Shown here: positions 1-10,949 of the stretch, piece after piece
Numbering within the stretch: position 1 is the first letter of the stretch
Layout: the number at the start of each line of letters is the position of its first letter
DNA from: Protea cynaroides
Taxonomy: Eukaryota; Streptophyta; Magnoliopsida; Proteales; Proteaceae
NCBI GenBank assembly: GCA_028583415.1
Contig: CM053267.1
Coordinates: 16,597,583-16,661,582, forward strand
Reading direction: 5' to 3'
DNA length: 64,000 nucleotides
The notes under the pieces: generated by a model
The model's input: the letters and a program-made list of their open reading frames with translations, nothing else
Told to the model about the DNA's origin: nothing
The model's database searches: none
Program-made: the position numbers and the translations under genes

Positions 1-687
1 CTTCGAAAGCTATTACCGATGCTGGACTTGGAAGACAATGAGCCCCCTTGATTAATGTCAAGGCCTTGCTCTCTCCAGACCAAGAGCTCGATATTGGGGT
101 CATACGTGAGATCAGAGGGGTTCCGAGAGATTCTCATTCTGTTGGAAGAAAGTGAAAAAAAAAAAAAAAACTCAAAGAAGGATGCTAGGGACTTTCTTCA
201 CCGGAGCAGATTTTTGATTTACCTAGAATCTAATAAAAAGCCATTCAAACAGCATATTTCCAGTGGAAGTATCGCAATCAACTCATTCGGTCGAGAAGCA
301 ACATAGCCAATTTGACCAGGGACTTGGGCTAAACCTCGTTGGATCAAATTCTAGTTTCAAAACTAGAGGACCCAGATGAACATAATCTATTATTTCAATT
401 GATTATCTCTAATGGATAACTCTATTCCTCTATAAACCCATAAATAAGTGTTGGGCAAAAAGGAAGATTCAATGAATGTGTCGGTGGTGAGGTGATGTGA
501 AGAATAAAAAAAAAATAGAAGAGAGGCTGTAGAGTTTAGGATGCCGTGAGGGATGACCTAATAGAGAACTTGAGAATTGAGAGAAAGACGGTTTGGTGTC
601 GGTGAGGGCCGTGAGGTAGGTGCTATGGACTAGAGACTAAGAGTCGAGAAAGTCGAGAGATGATTAGGATTTAGGGTTTATCATTTT

Positions 688-689
<2 letters not shown>
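1..689. other. No recognisable gene; A-rich single-copy-looking DNA
   Basis: I see short open frames only, including one of 83 codons at 55-306 that starts from an alternative codon and holds a poly-lysine run from an A-tract. No domain, splice context or repeat boundary is evident. There is an A-run near 153-169. Confidence 0.5.

Positions 690-724
<35 letters not shown>
690..724. repeat. (AT)n microsatellite
   Basis: About 17 uninterrupted TA dinucleotides follow a TTTAGGGTTTATCATTTTCA context. Confidence 0.95.
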
Positions 725-728
<4 letters not shown>

Positions 729-905
729 TCTGGTCGGGCCGGGCTGGGCTCAACCCAGGGGGTCAACCCTAACCCAACCCAACCTTGCCAGGGTTGAAAA
801 TTTTTTGAACCCTAAACCCATTCTTACGTGGTCGGGCCGGGTTCATACCGCTCAGGGTTTAGGGGGTTAGGGCGGGTTTTTGGTTGTGGGGCCAAACTTG
901 TAGCC
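725..905. mobile_element. hAT/MITE-like GGGCCGGG-rich segment
   Basis: The segment repeats the words GGTCGGGCCGGG, CAACCC and AACCCTAAACCC, with an internal inverted look: GGGTTGAA on one side and TTTTGAACCCTAAACCC on the other. This composition (runs of GGGCCGGG with GGGTT) is typical of the ends of plant non-autonomous hAT elements. I could not define terminal inverted repeats or an 8-bp target duplication, so the assignment is weak. Confidence 0.3.
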
Positions 906-1369
906 CTAATCAAGATGATAAAACAATAGAACCTAAAACAGTGAAAACATAGAAACTTCTTATTAAAATGAAATTGAAACAGTGTATTCATCATCGATAT
1001 CCCTTAGAAATTTAAAGAAAAAATTAAATCAAAACAAACGGCTAAATAGAGAACAAAACGATGGTAGAGATAAAAGATAATCTGCTTATTCAAAACATGG
1101 AGAAATACACAGTAATCCTTCAAAGAACATTTAACCATGGCATAGAAATTTGAGAATTCTCAGATATCTTGTTCAAATATGGGGAAATTATCGGACAAGA
1201 AATACTCGGCTGAAACAGGAAAGTGATAAAAAAAATTCTAGGATGTTTGAAAACATAACAAAAGAAGATCTATTGGAAAAATCAAATCGATAATTGTAAA
1301 AACTTAAACGTAGTTAAATTTAAATTGATGGGAATCTAAATAGTGAAATACTGAAGTTCAAAGAAAACT
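906..1369. other. A-rich non-coding flank of Tat element 1
   Basis: This AT-rich sequence has words such as GGGGAAATTA and AACATAGAAA that recur on the far side of the element (14690-15030). Both flanks may derive from one locus split by the insertion. No coding signal is visible. Confidence 0.4.
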
Positions 1370-2322
1370 TGTTGTAGCACGGATTGGATATTCTTTTTCT
1401 CGTCGGATTATCTAACGAAAAGAGAAAAGAACACCGTGTGATGGTCGGATTTGGGTAGCCCTAGGATCACTCCCATGCTTAAGTCGGTTTGGTAGAGCAA
1501 GCGTATGGAACAGTTATGAAGGTGGCGGCTGTCCCTTTTGTCAAAAGGAGGTTTAGGTAGGCGCCTTAGCTCAAACTCTGAGTGTGAGAGCTTAAGGATG
1601 AAGATGAAGATGAAGATGATGTTCTCGAAGAGTAGTGAGAGTGAGACTGTGATAGTGAGCAAAAAAAAAGTCCCACTTCTTCCTCCGTTTGGTCTATTTA
1701 TAGACAAACAATACTCTACTTAACGTTTTCCACATGTCCTGTTCGGGGGTAGCTGCGTGTTCACCTTGACAAGTGTGGGAGTTGGTGGATGTACGGTGAG
1801 GTGGTAGGTGTGGGTCATTGCTCTGGAGGCATTCTCCAAATTCAGGCATGATTAGAGGAGATTACCTACCAAATCGGTTAATTGGAAGGTACAGCCTGCA
1901 TTTAATGCGCATGGCCAGCGTATACAACCCTTGATCACTCCCATGCCTAAATGACTATTGATAATCTCACGTGCCCTTGTGGTTGGCCAGGTGGCGTTGA
2001 CCATGTGTTAGTCACGGTGATGATGGCCGGATATCCGAGTGTATGTTCTGAGGCATATGATGCGTAGTTGTTGTAATAGGGCCTTGGATGCCAAGGGAAC
2101 TTTGGTAGTAGCTTTGGAGACATATTCTTTCGAGGTTAGTCTCTTGGACATCGACGTCCAAGGTCTAAGGGCCTATTTCCGATGTATGCCTCGAGGAGGG
2201 AATCGGGAGCCACTCTCCAGATGTATGCCTAGGAGAGCTTGTCTAGAGAGGATCTTCTTTCTTCAAAGGGACAGTCTTTAGCATACACGTGGTAGAAAAC
2301 TATTGGTGGAGTATAATCCCCA
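1370..2322 (-). repeat. 3' LTR of Tat element 1
   Basis: It aligns by eye with 13750-14669 over its whole length. Shared words include AGAACACCGTGTGATGGTCG, the ATGAAGATGAAGATG run, TTGATCACTCCCATGCC and GGTGGAGTATAATCCCCA. In plus coordinates it begins TGTTGT and ends CCCCA. It is about 33 bp longer than its partner, with many substitutions, so the element is old. Confidence 0.85.
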
Positions 2323-2346
2323 ATCGGATGCCCCTTGCTCTTGTAG
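2323..2346 (-). other. Polypurine tract of Tat element 1
   Basis: On the minus strand the sequence next to the 3' LTR reads AAGAGCAAGGGGCATCCGAT. The same tract (AAGAGCAAGGGGCATCTGAT) precedes the 3' LTR of Tat element 2 at 58008-58027, which supports both boundaries. Confidence 0.7.
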
Positions 2347-2740
2347 GTTTGAAAACACTAGAAGAGCAATAATCAATTCGCCCACCGATGCAAGGGGTCA
2401 TATTCTTGCCTTGTCCGATGCTAGGAAGAGATACTGTCTTCTTCATCGGATGTAGTGTAGTTAAGTCTCATTACGAATTCCAAGCACGTTCGGAGTTTTA
2501 AAAAGCTTGTAATGATTTTGTGGGTCCCCACGTCGCCGTGTTCGAGAGCGACGTAGGATCGAGATGTGGCATTAAATGTGGCTGATCCGGGCAAGCGGGG
2601 TGTTGACACATGTCCTCTTAACGGTTTTCTCGGTTCGACGCTTTGAAAATCAGCCCTTAAGCTGCCATAGGCCATCATAGGCTAACCGGGTTCGGGTTTG
2701 GGTGCGAGCTTGTTTTTCAATTCAGCTTTGGGATTGTGGG

Positions 2741-2750
2741 TTATATAAAC
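2741..2750 (+). promoter_or_regulatory. TATA box of the antisense gene in Tat element 1
   Basis: TTATATAAAC lies about 115 bp upstream of the ATG at 2865. Element 2 has a TATA-like box (TTTAAATAAA at 57609-57618, read on the minus strand) at the same place relative to its antisense ATG, and both are followed by CCCC. The antisense gene therefore probably has its own promoter between PPT and ATG. Confidence 0.55.
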
Positions 2751-2864
2751 CCCAAACTAGCTTCTTACTTGTTCATCTTCTTTGTGATGCTTCAAGGGAC
2801 TCCGATTTCTGCTTCTTCTCCAACCTTCATCGCTTTCGTTTTTTTGTCAAGAAAGTTGTATAAG

Positions 2865-3389
2865 ATGCCTACGATTAAAAGATCTAGTAGTTGGTCTAGT
2901 AACCCTTAAAATCCCCAGGTTGAGTCGATTCTTTGCTAGAGGTGGTGGTTAGACTTCCACTCCTGCTCATCACGGTGGTGCTTTTGCTCCTTGTACGGGT
3001 AAAGTTTCTCCCTGATGGTCCTCGTAATTAGAAAGGGGCATACTTACGATGTCCGTTGGGCCAAGCACAATAGAAAGTGGGAGGCTAAGAGTAAACGAGC
3101 ACCTTTTGAAGTCCCTATGTCATCCCCCTTTGCGACAATCGAGCATGAGAGTAGGTTAAGTTAGGTTGACTTAGACACCTTTATGCAAATTTATAGAATA
3201 AATCGTGCCTACGCCTTTTTTATATGGGGAGATGTTTCAGTTTGGTTTTCGTCTCCCAATGGCGGATTTCTTCCTGGGGGTCCTGGAGACCTACGGTGCC
3301 ACTCTAGTGTAGATCATCCCAAACGGGTGGCTCAAGATAGTAACCTTCCAAGCTCACTCCAAAATAATTGGGTTGACTCCCAAGTTGTC
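2865..3389 (+). pseudogene. Antisense gene relic of Tat element 1, N-terminal part (PF04195-like)
   Basis: This gene runs opposite to gag-pol between pol and the 3' LTR. The ATG at 2865 is followed by a basic leader (MPTIKRSSSW) and an early stop. Around 3170-3389, across a frameshift near 3240, the reading resembles the Putative gypsy-type transposon domain (PF04195): LDTFMQIYRINRAYAF, then a hydrophobic stretch ending IPNGWLK. The same order is present in Tat element 2 (56950-57189). The frame is interrupted at 3390 by a giant solo LTR and resumes at 8849. Its role in the element is unknown to me, and this copy cannot be functional. Confidence 0.65.
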
Positions 3390-4482
3390 TGTAAGCACCC
3401 CATTTTTGCCATCCCTAGCTGAACAAAGTCTTATTGGAGTGTAAACAGCAAAGTGGGAGAGGTGAGAAAGTTTGGAAAATACAGGGGAGGCGAGTGAAAC
3501 TCTCTCAAAAATGATAGTCGATCAGTCTTGGCATGCTGTCTATAGTGTTTTTAGAAGAGAGATAACCCCCAGTGTTCAAAAGCCTAAGTGAAATCATAAG
3601 GTAAGTTGATGGATCCCAATGCAAGGTCTGAATTTTTGGACTGTGACTTCGACACAGCTTTCGGTGTGCCCCATAGCAAGGTCATGGACTGCAACCTGCA
3701 TGGATGCATAAGTCTGGAAAATACCTTCAAAATGAGACCAGAATCGCTCAATTTTGATATCAAGCGAAGAAGATATGATAATTTTAGTATGCGAATAAGA
3801 ATAACGGTATTTTTTGGAAATTAATAATAATCATCCAAGGGCTTGCATGTAAATTATCGTAAGTTTAATTATTTAAACTTTACATTCTCATATCTTGCTC
3901 ATCCAACGTCCGAATCCAATGATTCCAGTGTCAATATTTCTCATTTTTAGTGCTCTACAAAGTGGACGTAGAGAATTTGAGGCAGAGGTCTCCAAGGCAT
4001 CTCATGCAGAGTTGCTAGCCCAATTATCGTAAATTGACCTGTTTAAACTTCAGAAATTCATAAGTTGGCCATTTTACGTCTAAATAAGGTGATTCAAGCT
4101 CCAGTATTCCTTATTTTTATTGTTCTACAAAGTGAACGTAGAAAATTTGGGATAGAGGCCGTCAAAAGATTCCATGCGGAATGGCAGCGGAAATGACCCA
4201 TGAAATGATAGAGAGAGAAAAACCAATCTTGGCCCAACCCATCTCAACCCATATCAGTTTAACTTAGTCAACTCATGTCAGTCCAACACAATCAAGTCAA
4301 TCTGGCTCAGTCAACCTTGAACAAATCAACTCAGCTTAAACCAGTCCGGATCAAACCGGTTCAATCCATGTGCATATACTTTATACATGTGTTATTATAT
4401 TACCATATATTATATAGTAATGTATATGTATATTATCATATACATTATTTATATATTATATATACTTTGATGGAAATCTGAG

Positions 4483-5065
4483 AGGATGAAAAATAGGAAA
4501 GAAGTGGGCTGATTTCTAAATAGAGAGAATTGAGAAAAGGAAAGGAGAGAATCGGCCATAAGGAAAGAAAGAAAAGTCAGCTGAAAAGAAAATAATGGAA
4601 AGAAAGGAGAGAATCAGCCATAAGGAAAGAGAGAGGAAGGATTTCGGTTTTAGGAAAGGAAAGAAAAATCGAATTGAAAAGGAAGAGGAGAGACTCGGCC
4701 GGCCACTTGGAAAGGAAAAAAAAAAAGAGGAAAGAAAAAAAAAGAGAAGGGAAAAACCGATTGAGAAAAATTCAAGAAAAAGGATACTGATGGAATGAAA
4801 AGAAAAAAAAAAGAAGAGAAAAGGATCTAAAGGTGATCTGAAGGAAAGAGGAGAAAGATGGATTAAGAGAAAAGAAAAGAGAGAATGGAGCTGGGTTGGG
4901 GCAGCTCTAAAGGAGGAAATCTGAGACAGAAGAAAAATTAGAGAGAATGCTGAAGGAAAAGAAGAAAGGCGGATAGGAGGGAGATTGAGAGACCGAGGGT
5001 CAGGTCTGGAGAGAGTTCGAAAACTCAGTGAAAGAGGGAGAAGGAAGAAGCAAGGGGGGAACTCC
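4483..5065 (+). repeat. Purine-rich (GGAAAGAAA) tract in the giant solo LTR
   Basis: About 580 bp are almost all A and G on this strand, built from variants of GGAAAGAAAGGAGAGAATC. The giant LTRs further right have a matching purine-rich block on their sense (minus) strand at about 35240-36780. Open frames here are lysine/glutamate-rich artefacts. Confidence 0.8.
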
Positions 5066-5449
5066 CTGCAGCTCAGGTAAGCTCCTCCTCTGTTTTACTC
5101 TCTTTATTTTTCCTACACCTGCAACATCTGATCATTACCTCACCCCGACTGATCATGGCCGCGACAACCTGCTCCCTTGAACTCACCTTCTCCCACCAAT
5201 ATCGTAACATGCTGCTCACCCACCTATCACACACCTAATACCTTATTGTATCACAACCTGCCCGATAATCTAAACTGCCAGAAAACCCATCTGTTGAGCC
5301 ACTGCTACCACCGACTTATCCATCCCAGATTACCCACTACCTAAACAGAATCCAGCACCACACTAACCAAACTGCATCAAACCCAACTGAACTAGATCCA
5401 TCTTCCCCCACCTATTACAACCCCATTGGACATGAATTCTAATTAGGAT

Positions 5450-6840
5450 TAATTGATGGGTGTTACTAAATTTGATTGGCTGGATGATAATGTTATTTTT
5501 TTTTTATCATAGATTGGTTGTGTGATAATTTTATCGGAGCCACTGATTGACAATTTTTTTTATCATGAAATTAGATTATGTGATGATGATAATTTTTGGC
5601 CGATGATCCAATTATGATGATGACAAGTTTGATCAAAAGATTTCTAGATGATTAAAAATGGCCAAAATTTGAAATTTGATGAGATTGAATATGGCCATAG
5701 AATTTTGGACCATATGATGATATTAAATTTGATTCGTGGGGTGATAATTTTATTTCGATCATGTGATGACCATTGGATGAATCTTTTGAATGATTAAATA
5801 TGGACCATTGGATCATGGAATTTTGATGAAATTGGTCCAACCACATCCTTGGAATTTTGATGAAATTGGTCCGACACATGCTTGGAATTGTTATGAAATT
5901 GATTGATCCCATATCCTTGGAATTTTTATGAAATTGATCGATCCTATATGCTTGGAATTGTGATAAATAAAATTAGACCATTGATCTTTGGAGGATGAGA
6001 CTGGATTATGACCATTGATCTTGGGTTTTTAATGAGAATAAAACATGGCATTTGATTTATGATTTTTAATGTGAATGAAATCTAGACAATTGATGATTGA
6101 ATTCAATGTGATTAAAAATATGGCCATGTGATGTTGAATTTTTACTTGATTAAATCTTGGCCATTGATCTTGGAATTTGATGTGGTTAAAAATCTAGCCA
6201 TTGATCTTGAGTTTCTAATATGATTAATTATGAGCCATTGGATGATTGTTTTTTATTTGGATCATGAGAGAATATTAATTATGAGCCATTGGATGTTTAA
6301 TTTTGATTTGGATTTTGTAATGAAATGAATCGAGCCATTGATCAAGAATGCTATGAAATATAGACATTAGATCTTGATCAAGAGTGTCTTAAAGGAATTT
6401 AAACCATTAGATCTTAATTAAGAGTGATTTAAATTAATATGAATGGTTAAATTATCATCATGGGTGATTTAAATAAATTTGAGCCATCAAATTATCTTGA
6501 TGATTGATGTAAATGAATCTGAACGGTTAGATTATGATATTGAGAGATTTGAACAATTGGATTGACATTAGGAGTGATCTGAGCCATTGATTTCTTAATC
6601 TGATCATGATGAAGTGATTTAAAAGAATTTGAACCATTGGATCTTAGTCTGATTATGATTAAACTTGATGTGAGATCTGAGTCGTTGATCTTGGCTGTTT
6701 TGAAAAGATCTGATAATTAGATTGAAGATTTGATCTTAATCATAATATTTTGAAGAGATCTAACCGTTAAATCGAGGATCTGGTCTTGAGATATTGAGAG
6801 GTTCACATTAGATCCCAACCATAGATCTAGAGAATTCCAT
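5450..6840 (+). repeat. Degenerate CCATTGATCTTGGAATTT repeat block
   Basis: Phrases such as CCATTGATCTTGGAATTT, GATTAAATATGG and GAGCCATTGGAT recur every 35-50 bp for about 1.4 kb with heavy divergence. It looks like an old minisatellite in the LTR. No reading frame is conserved across units. Confidence 0.6.
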
Positions 6841-7417
6841 TGAGAGATATATCTTATTTGAGGATAATACATGAGTTGCCATGTCTGTTATCTTGATGTT
6901 CACACGCTTGCTACTATATTAATTCATATGCTTCATTGCTATATTTGAGATGATATATGTTGTTTGTTACCATATTTGAATGATATTTATTGTTGACAAT
7001 AACTTAATTTCTGCAATACCCTAGTCGAACTGTCATATATGTATACCTAAAAGACATATTAGACATATTAGGTGTAGGAACGTGCATGTAAGCACCCACA
7101 TTCACGGTAAGGGTAGGAATGAAAATGATAAATTTTAATCAAGGGATATGAAGCCTAGCCCAATAAATGCCAAATTAGGGTTTTAGGTCAAGGATAGCTT
7201 TAGGACGATCCCTACCCCTCAACTCATTTTCCTCTAGGAAGCAAAGAACTAGATAGGAGTGATGTGAATAGAACCATAGAGCATTTAGGTTCCACACCCT
7301 GATATTGAAAGAACACATAAATGAATTAAATACGTATTTCGAACTGTGCGGATCCTAATTCTTAGGGTAGTACCCTAAGATACGTAGGCAGTTTGGAGAG
7401 ATTCTCAAATACGGACT

Positions 7418-8053
7418 CAAACCCTTGTTCTTTGAGAGTATTAAACATTTGCTCCTTGAGAGTGTCATATCCTTGTTCCTTGAGAGTATGCTCCTTGAGA
7501 GTATCATATCCTAACTCCTTGAGAGTATTAAACACTTTGCTCATTTAGAGTATCAACCCCCTTGCTCCTTGAGAGTATTAAACCCTTGCTCCTGGAGAGT
7601 ATCAACCCCCTTGCTCCTTGAGAGTATTAAACCCTTGCTCCTTGAGAGTATCAAACCCTTGTTCCTTGAGAGTATCATACCCTTGTTCCTTGAGAGTATC
7701 ATTTTGTTGCTCCTTGAGAGTATCATATCCTTACTCCTTGAGAGTATCATATCCTTACTCCTTGAGAGTATCGACCCTCTTGCTCCTTGAGAGTATTAAA
7801 CCCTTTGCTCCTTGAGAGTATTAAATCCCTTGTTCCTTGAGAGTATGCTCCTGGAGAGTATTAAACCCTTTGCTCTATGAGAGTATCAAACCCCTTGCTC
7901 CTTGAGAGTATTAAACCCCTTGCTCCTTGAGAGTATGCTCCTTGAGAGTATTAAACCCTTACTCCTTGAGAGTATCAAACCCTTGCTCCTTGAGAGTATC
8001 AAACCCTTTGCTCCTTAAGAGTATTTATCCCTCTTTGCTCCTTGAGAGTATCA
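7418..8053 (+). repeat. 24-bp minisatellite, unit around CTCCTTGAGAGTATC
   Basis: About 25 tandem copies of a unit close to TTGCTCCTTGAGAGTATCAA, with short 16-bp truncated units (for example near 7490 and 7845). The open frames on both strands over this block simply read the repeat and are not genes. Confidence 0.9.
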
Positions 8054-8164
8054 AAACAAAAACAACAAACTACATTGTACCTGATTTTCAGGACCTCTGA
8101 AATACGTAGGCAATTTGGACGACCTCTCCAAGTACGGTACCACAACTTAGTTTTCTTAGGTCCC

Positions 8165-8205
8165 CCATATCCATATCCATATCCATACCCATACCATTAT
8201 CCATA
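8165..8205 (+). repeat. ATCCAT hexanucleotide run
   Basis: Six to seven CATATC/CATACC hexamers lie inside the giant solo LTR, followed about 260 bp later by a TTTA tetranucleotide run (8458-8480). Confidence 0.85.
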
Positions 8206-8848
8206 TTCACTTCGACCCACATAGACTATCTTTAGATTCAATCTCAATCATCATCAATCATAAACTTTAACTTGAACAATTGAATCTAATGAAGCTTAAT
8301 TAAGCATAAACCACATCCATAAACCTTAATCACATTTTGTTTGAACTACGTTATGAACTTGATTTTCAGGATTAGAATATGTAGGTAATTTGAGATGTCT
8401 TAGACATCTAAAATTCAGTCCATCACCGAGCCATCTTTGGTTCGGTACACTGTACATTATTTTATTTATTTATTTATTTTTCAGAACATGTTTGGCTAAA
8501 CCCTAGGTTAGAAGAATTTAGCAACTTGGCATAGGATCCCCTATGAGCCCTAGTTATCATCCATTGACCATGAATAGTCAGAACCATAGAATCTAAGGAA
8601 AGCAAAATCACATAGGAAGTCAATTTTTGGATTGGGCAGGTTTGGGTGCCTAACACCTTCCCAAATTGTACCTTGAATGCTTATCCATTCTTTGATAGAT
8701 CAAAGTCGATATATTGGGTCAAATGAGTCAATAAAAGTCTTTTCTTATGATGAGACTATATTTTACAGGTCCTAGACCTTAATCTAGGTGGCGACTCTAA
8801 ATATTTTTTTCATCCATCAAAGATGGGTGGATATCCATTGTCCTCACA

Positions 8849-9660
8849 CTGTCCATCTTCAAGACAATCTTTCGACTAGTCTTCGTTTAATCCACTACTG
8901 GTCGTGGGTGTTACTATTTCCAGCGTCATTTAGGGGTGTCTTATTCGGGTCCCCTAGACTTTGAGTCTTCCCATCACCATTAGAAGTTCAATATCTTTTT
9001 TGTCTCCTGGGAATCGTTGCCTGGGGCTTATTAACCATGCAATCGTTGGTTGATAGTCCACATCAAGGCAGTCAATAGGGTGCCTCTGCAAGGCCGTGAT
9101 CATGAATCTCATTCCGCCAAGATTTGTGAAATTCCAACTCCATCCCTTGAAAACTTATCTGACCCCACCTACCTTAAGAATGTGAGCTTGGGTAAGCAGT
9201 CGTCTTAGAGTCTTGTCCTTCTCTAATTTTTATTTTTTCTATTACTGACCTTCTTTGTTCTTTTTTTGTCATGGAAATTGACTTAGACGAGGCTTTGGGG
9301 ACTCTTGACGAGGTCCTAGCACCATCCCTTGCTCTAGTCCTAGAAGTTCGAGCAGCTAAGGGCTAGGGGAGTTAGGCTACTAAGGTGCAACCAGTTGAGG
9401 TCCTCTACATCCAGAATGATGAGGCTTCGACTATTGAGGGATAGACACTCCCTCTCCTTGCCCCTGTCCCGCCTACCTTTGTCGCAACTAGTGTATTCCA
9501 AGATGAGGTGGGAGGAGATGTAGGGCTTGAGAAGGAGGTTGAAGAGGAGCCCAAGGGCTTTGAGCTGAAGCATCAAAAGAGGAGGCCTTCAGCAACTGGC
9601 AAGACTCTCTAGAGGAGGAAGAATAAGGCCTCACGAGTATTAGAGGGGTCGACAGGTACC
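8849..9660 (+). pseudogene. Antisense gene relic of Tat element 1, C-terminal part
   Basis: This continues the frame broken at 3389. It holds the GCYYFQ motif near 8900 (GWYYFQ in element 2), a segment with LENLSDPTYLKNVSLG ending at a splice-donor-like GGTAAGC (9191-9197), then IDLDEAL from about 9270 and a basic patch with NKASRVLE near 9630. Element 2 has the same order (DLSNLKFLRDAVLG, GGTGAGC, IDLDDIGEAL, KSSRVLE). Here the acceptor expected before IDLDEAL reads GTCA rather than GCAG, and there are several stops. The relic ends where it joins the truncated pol at about 9620-9660. Confidence 0.6.
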
Positions 9661-10500
9661 TCCTCAGCTCTATGAATGCTTGGTGCACTCAGGGGTCCAT
9701 TCAAACTTCTTGTTCCCCTTCAGAGTCTTGACGAACGACAAACATCAATCCGCTGACCTTGACATGAAGTGTCTGAGGGCAGCGATCCTACCTGTCAACT
9801 TTTGTACTTTCTTGACATTCTACGGTGCCTTTATGTTTTTTATGGCTTTTATCTTGGCTGGGTTGGCCTCTATCACCCTCTGGGATACCATGAAGCCTAA
9901 AAACTTCATTGTTAATAATTTGAAGGCACACTTGATGGGGTTAAGCTTCATTTTATGCTTGCAAAGTGTATCGAATGCCTCTCTCAGGTCATCTATATAG
10001 GTACAAGCCTTCAAACCTTTGACTAAGAAATTATCAATGTACACCTCCATTTTTCGACCAATTTGGTCTTTGAACACTTTATTAATGAGGCACTAATAAG
10101 TGGTGCCAGCGTTCTTCAATCCAAAGGGCAACACTGTATAACAATTAGTGCCCAGACTAGTTATGAAGCTCGTACTTTCTTCATTTTCCTTGCACATCAA
10201 GATCTGATTGTATCCCGAGTAAGCATCCATAAACGATAATAATTCATGACCCAAGGTTGCATCTATTAACTAATCTATACGAGGTAGGGGGTAGCTATCT
10301 TTGGGACAAGCTTTATTGAGGTTTGAAAAATCAATACAAATTCTCCACTGACCTTTTGGTTTTGGGACCATTATAATATTTGATAACCACTCTGGGTACT
10401 TCACCTCTCTAACGAATACAACTTGCAGTAGCTTATTCACCTCCTAGTTGATGATAGCCTGTTTGTCAAGAGCAAAGCCCTTCTTCTTCTACTTCATAGG
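9620..10500 (-). pseudogene. Reverse transcriptase remnant of Tat element 1
   Basis: On the minus strand the block at 9820-10077 reads FKDQIGRKMEVYIDNFLVKG and continues to FLGFMVSQRVIEANPAKI, the fingers/palm/connection of a Ty3/gypsy RT. The catalytic box is YIDN where YIDD is expected, so the second aspartate is lost. Upstream, 10090-10300 gives FMDAYSGYNQI and FGLKNAGTTY in shifted frames. Downstream it reaches QAFIELRRYLSTPLILVRP at about 9680 and stops at the junction with the antisense gene; RNase H and integrase are missing. Confidence 0.8.
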
Positions 10501-10506
10501 TCGGTG

Positions 10507-10752
10507 TTAGGGGTCGATAGACAGATGGTGATCCATGAGCTCCTTGTCAACACCAGGCATGTCTACTACTGACCATCCAAACACATCAGCATTTTCTCGG
10601 ATGAAGGTGATAAGGTCATCACGCATCTTCCCTTGCAAGGAGGAACCAATTTGGAATGTGTATTCTGGCTGGTTCTCTGAGATAGGTACTTGGACAAGTT
10701 CCTCAACTGGAGTCCCTTGCTCTTGCTGAAAGTCATCCCTTAGGTCATCCAC
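10507..10752 (-). pseudogene. Protease-to-RT linker of Tat pol
   Basis: The frame contains VFGWSVVDMPGVDKELMDHHLSIDP, matching the conserved segment before the RT of Tat elements (pattern DMPGI...HLS). It sits between the protease and RT relics on the same strand. Confidence 0.7.
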
Positions 10753-10949
10753 AGTAATGGACTAGATCGAGGCCTTTTGTTTTCCCTCGGCGACGTTCTT
10801 CTTGTTTTCTTTGTCGTCGAGGTCTTTAGGGTTAAGGACTCTTCTTCGGCCTTCTTGGCGAACCCCAATTCTATGGCGTAGCATTGCCTTGAAATTCTTT
10901 GGTCGCCTTGGCATTCTCTTGTCCCATGATCAATGGGGAATTTAATAAC

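Larger units (their letters stand above)
3390..8848 (+). mobile_element. Giant solo LTR (5.46 kb), plus strand
   Basis: It starts TGTAAGCACCCCATTTT and ends TCCATTGTCCTCACA. These match, in reverse complement, the start and end of the 4.78-kb LTRs at 32462-37237 and 43484-48267 (TGTAAGACCCCCATTTTGG and CCATTGTCCTCACA), as does the inner block GGGTGCCTAACACCTTCCCA and TCTAGGTGGCGACTC. The flanks are TTGTC and CTGTC, a 5-bp target duplication with one mismatch. Removing one flank plus the LTR rejoins the PF04195-like frame at 3380 with 8849. No internal region or second LTR is present, so this is a solo LTR. It carries no recognisable gene. Confidence 0.8.

Noticed and set aside
2421..2678. 85-codon minus-strand frame next to the Tat LTR
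   Set aside because: It overlaps the PPT/antisense-promoter region, has no domain, and is not retained in Tat element 2.
4595..4798. Lysine/glutamate-rich basic protein
   Set aside because: A composition artefact of the purine tract in the solo LTR.
7418..8053. CRISPR-like array: 24-bp units with apparent short spacers
   Set aside because: There are no unique spacers of constant length, no cas genes, and the setting is a plant LTR; it is a minisatellite.
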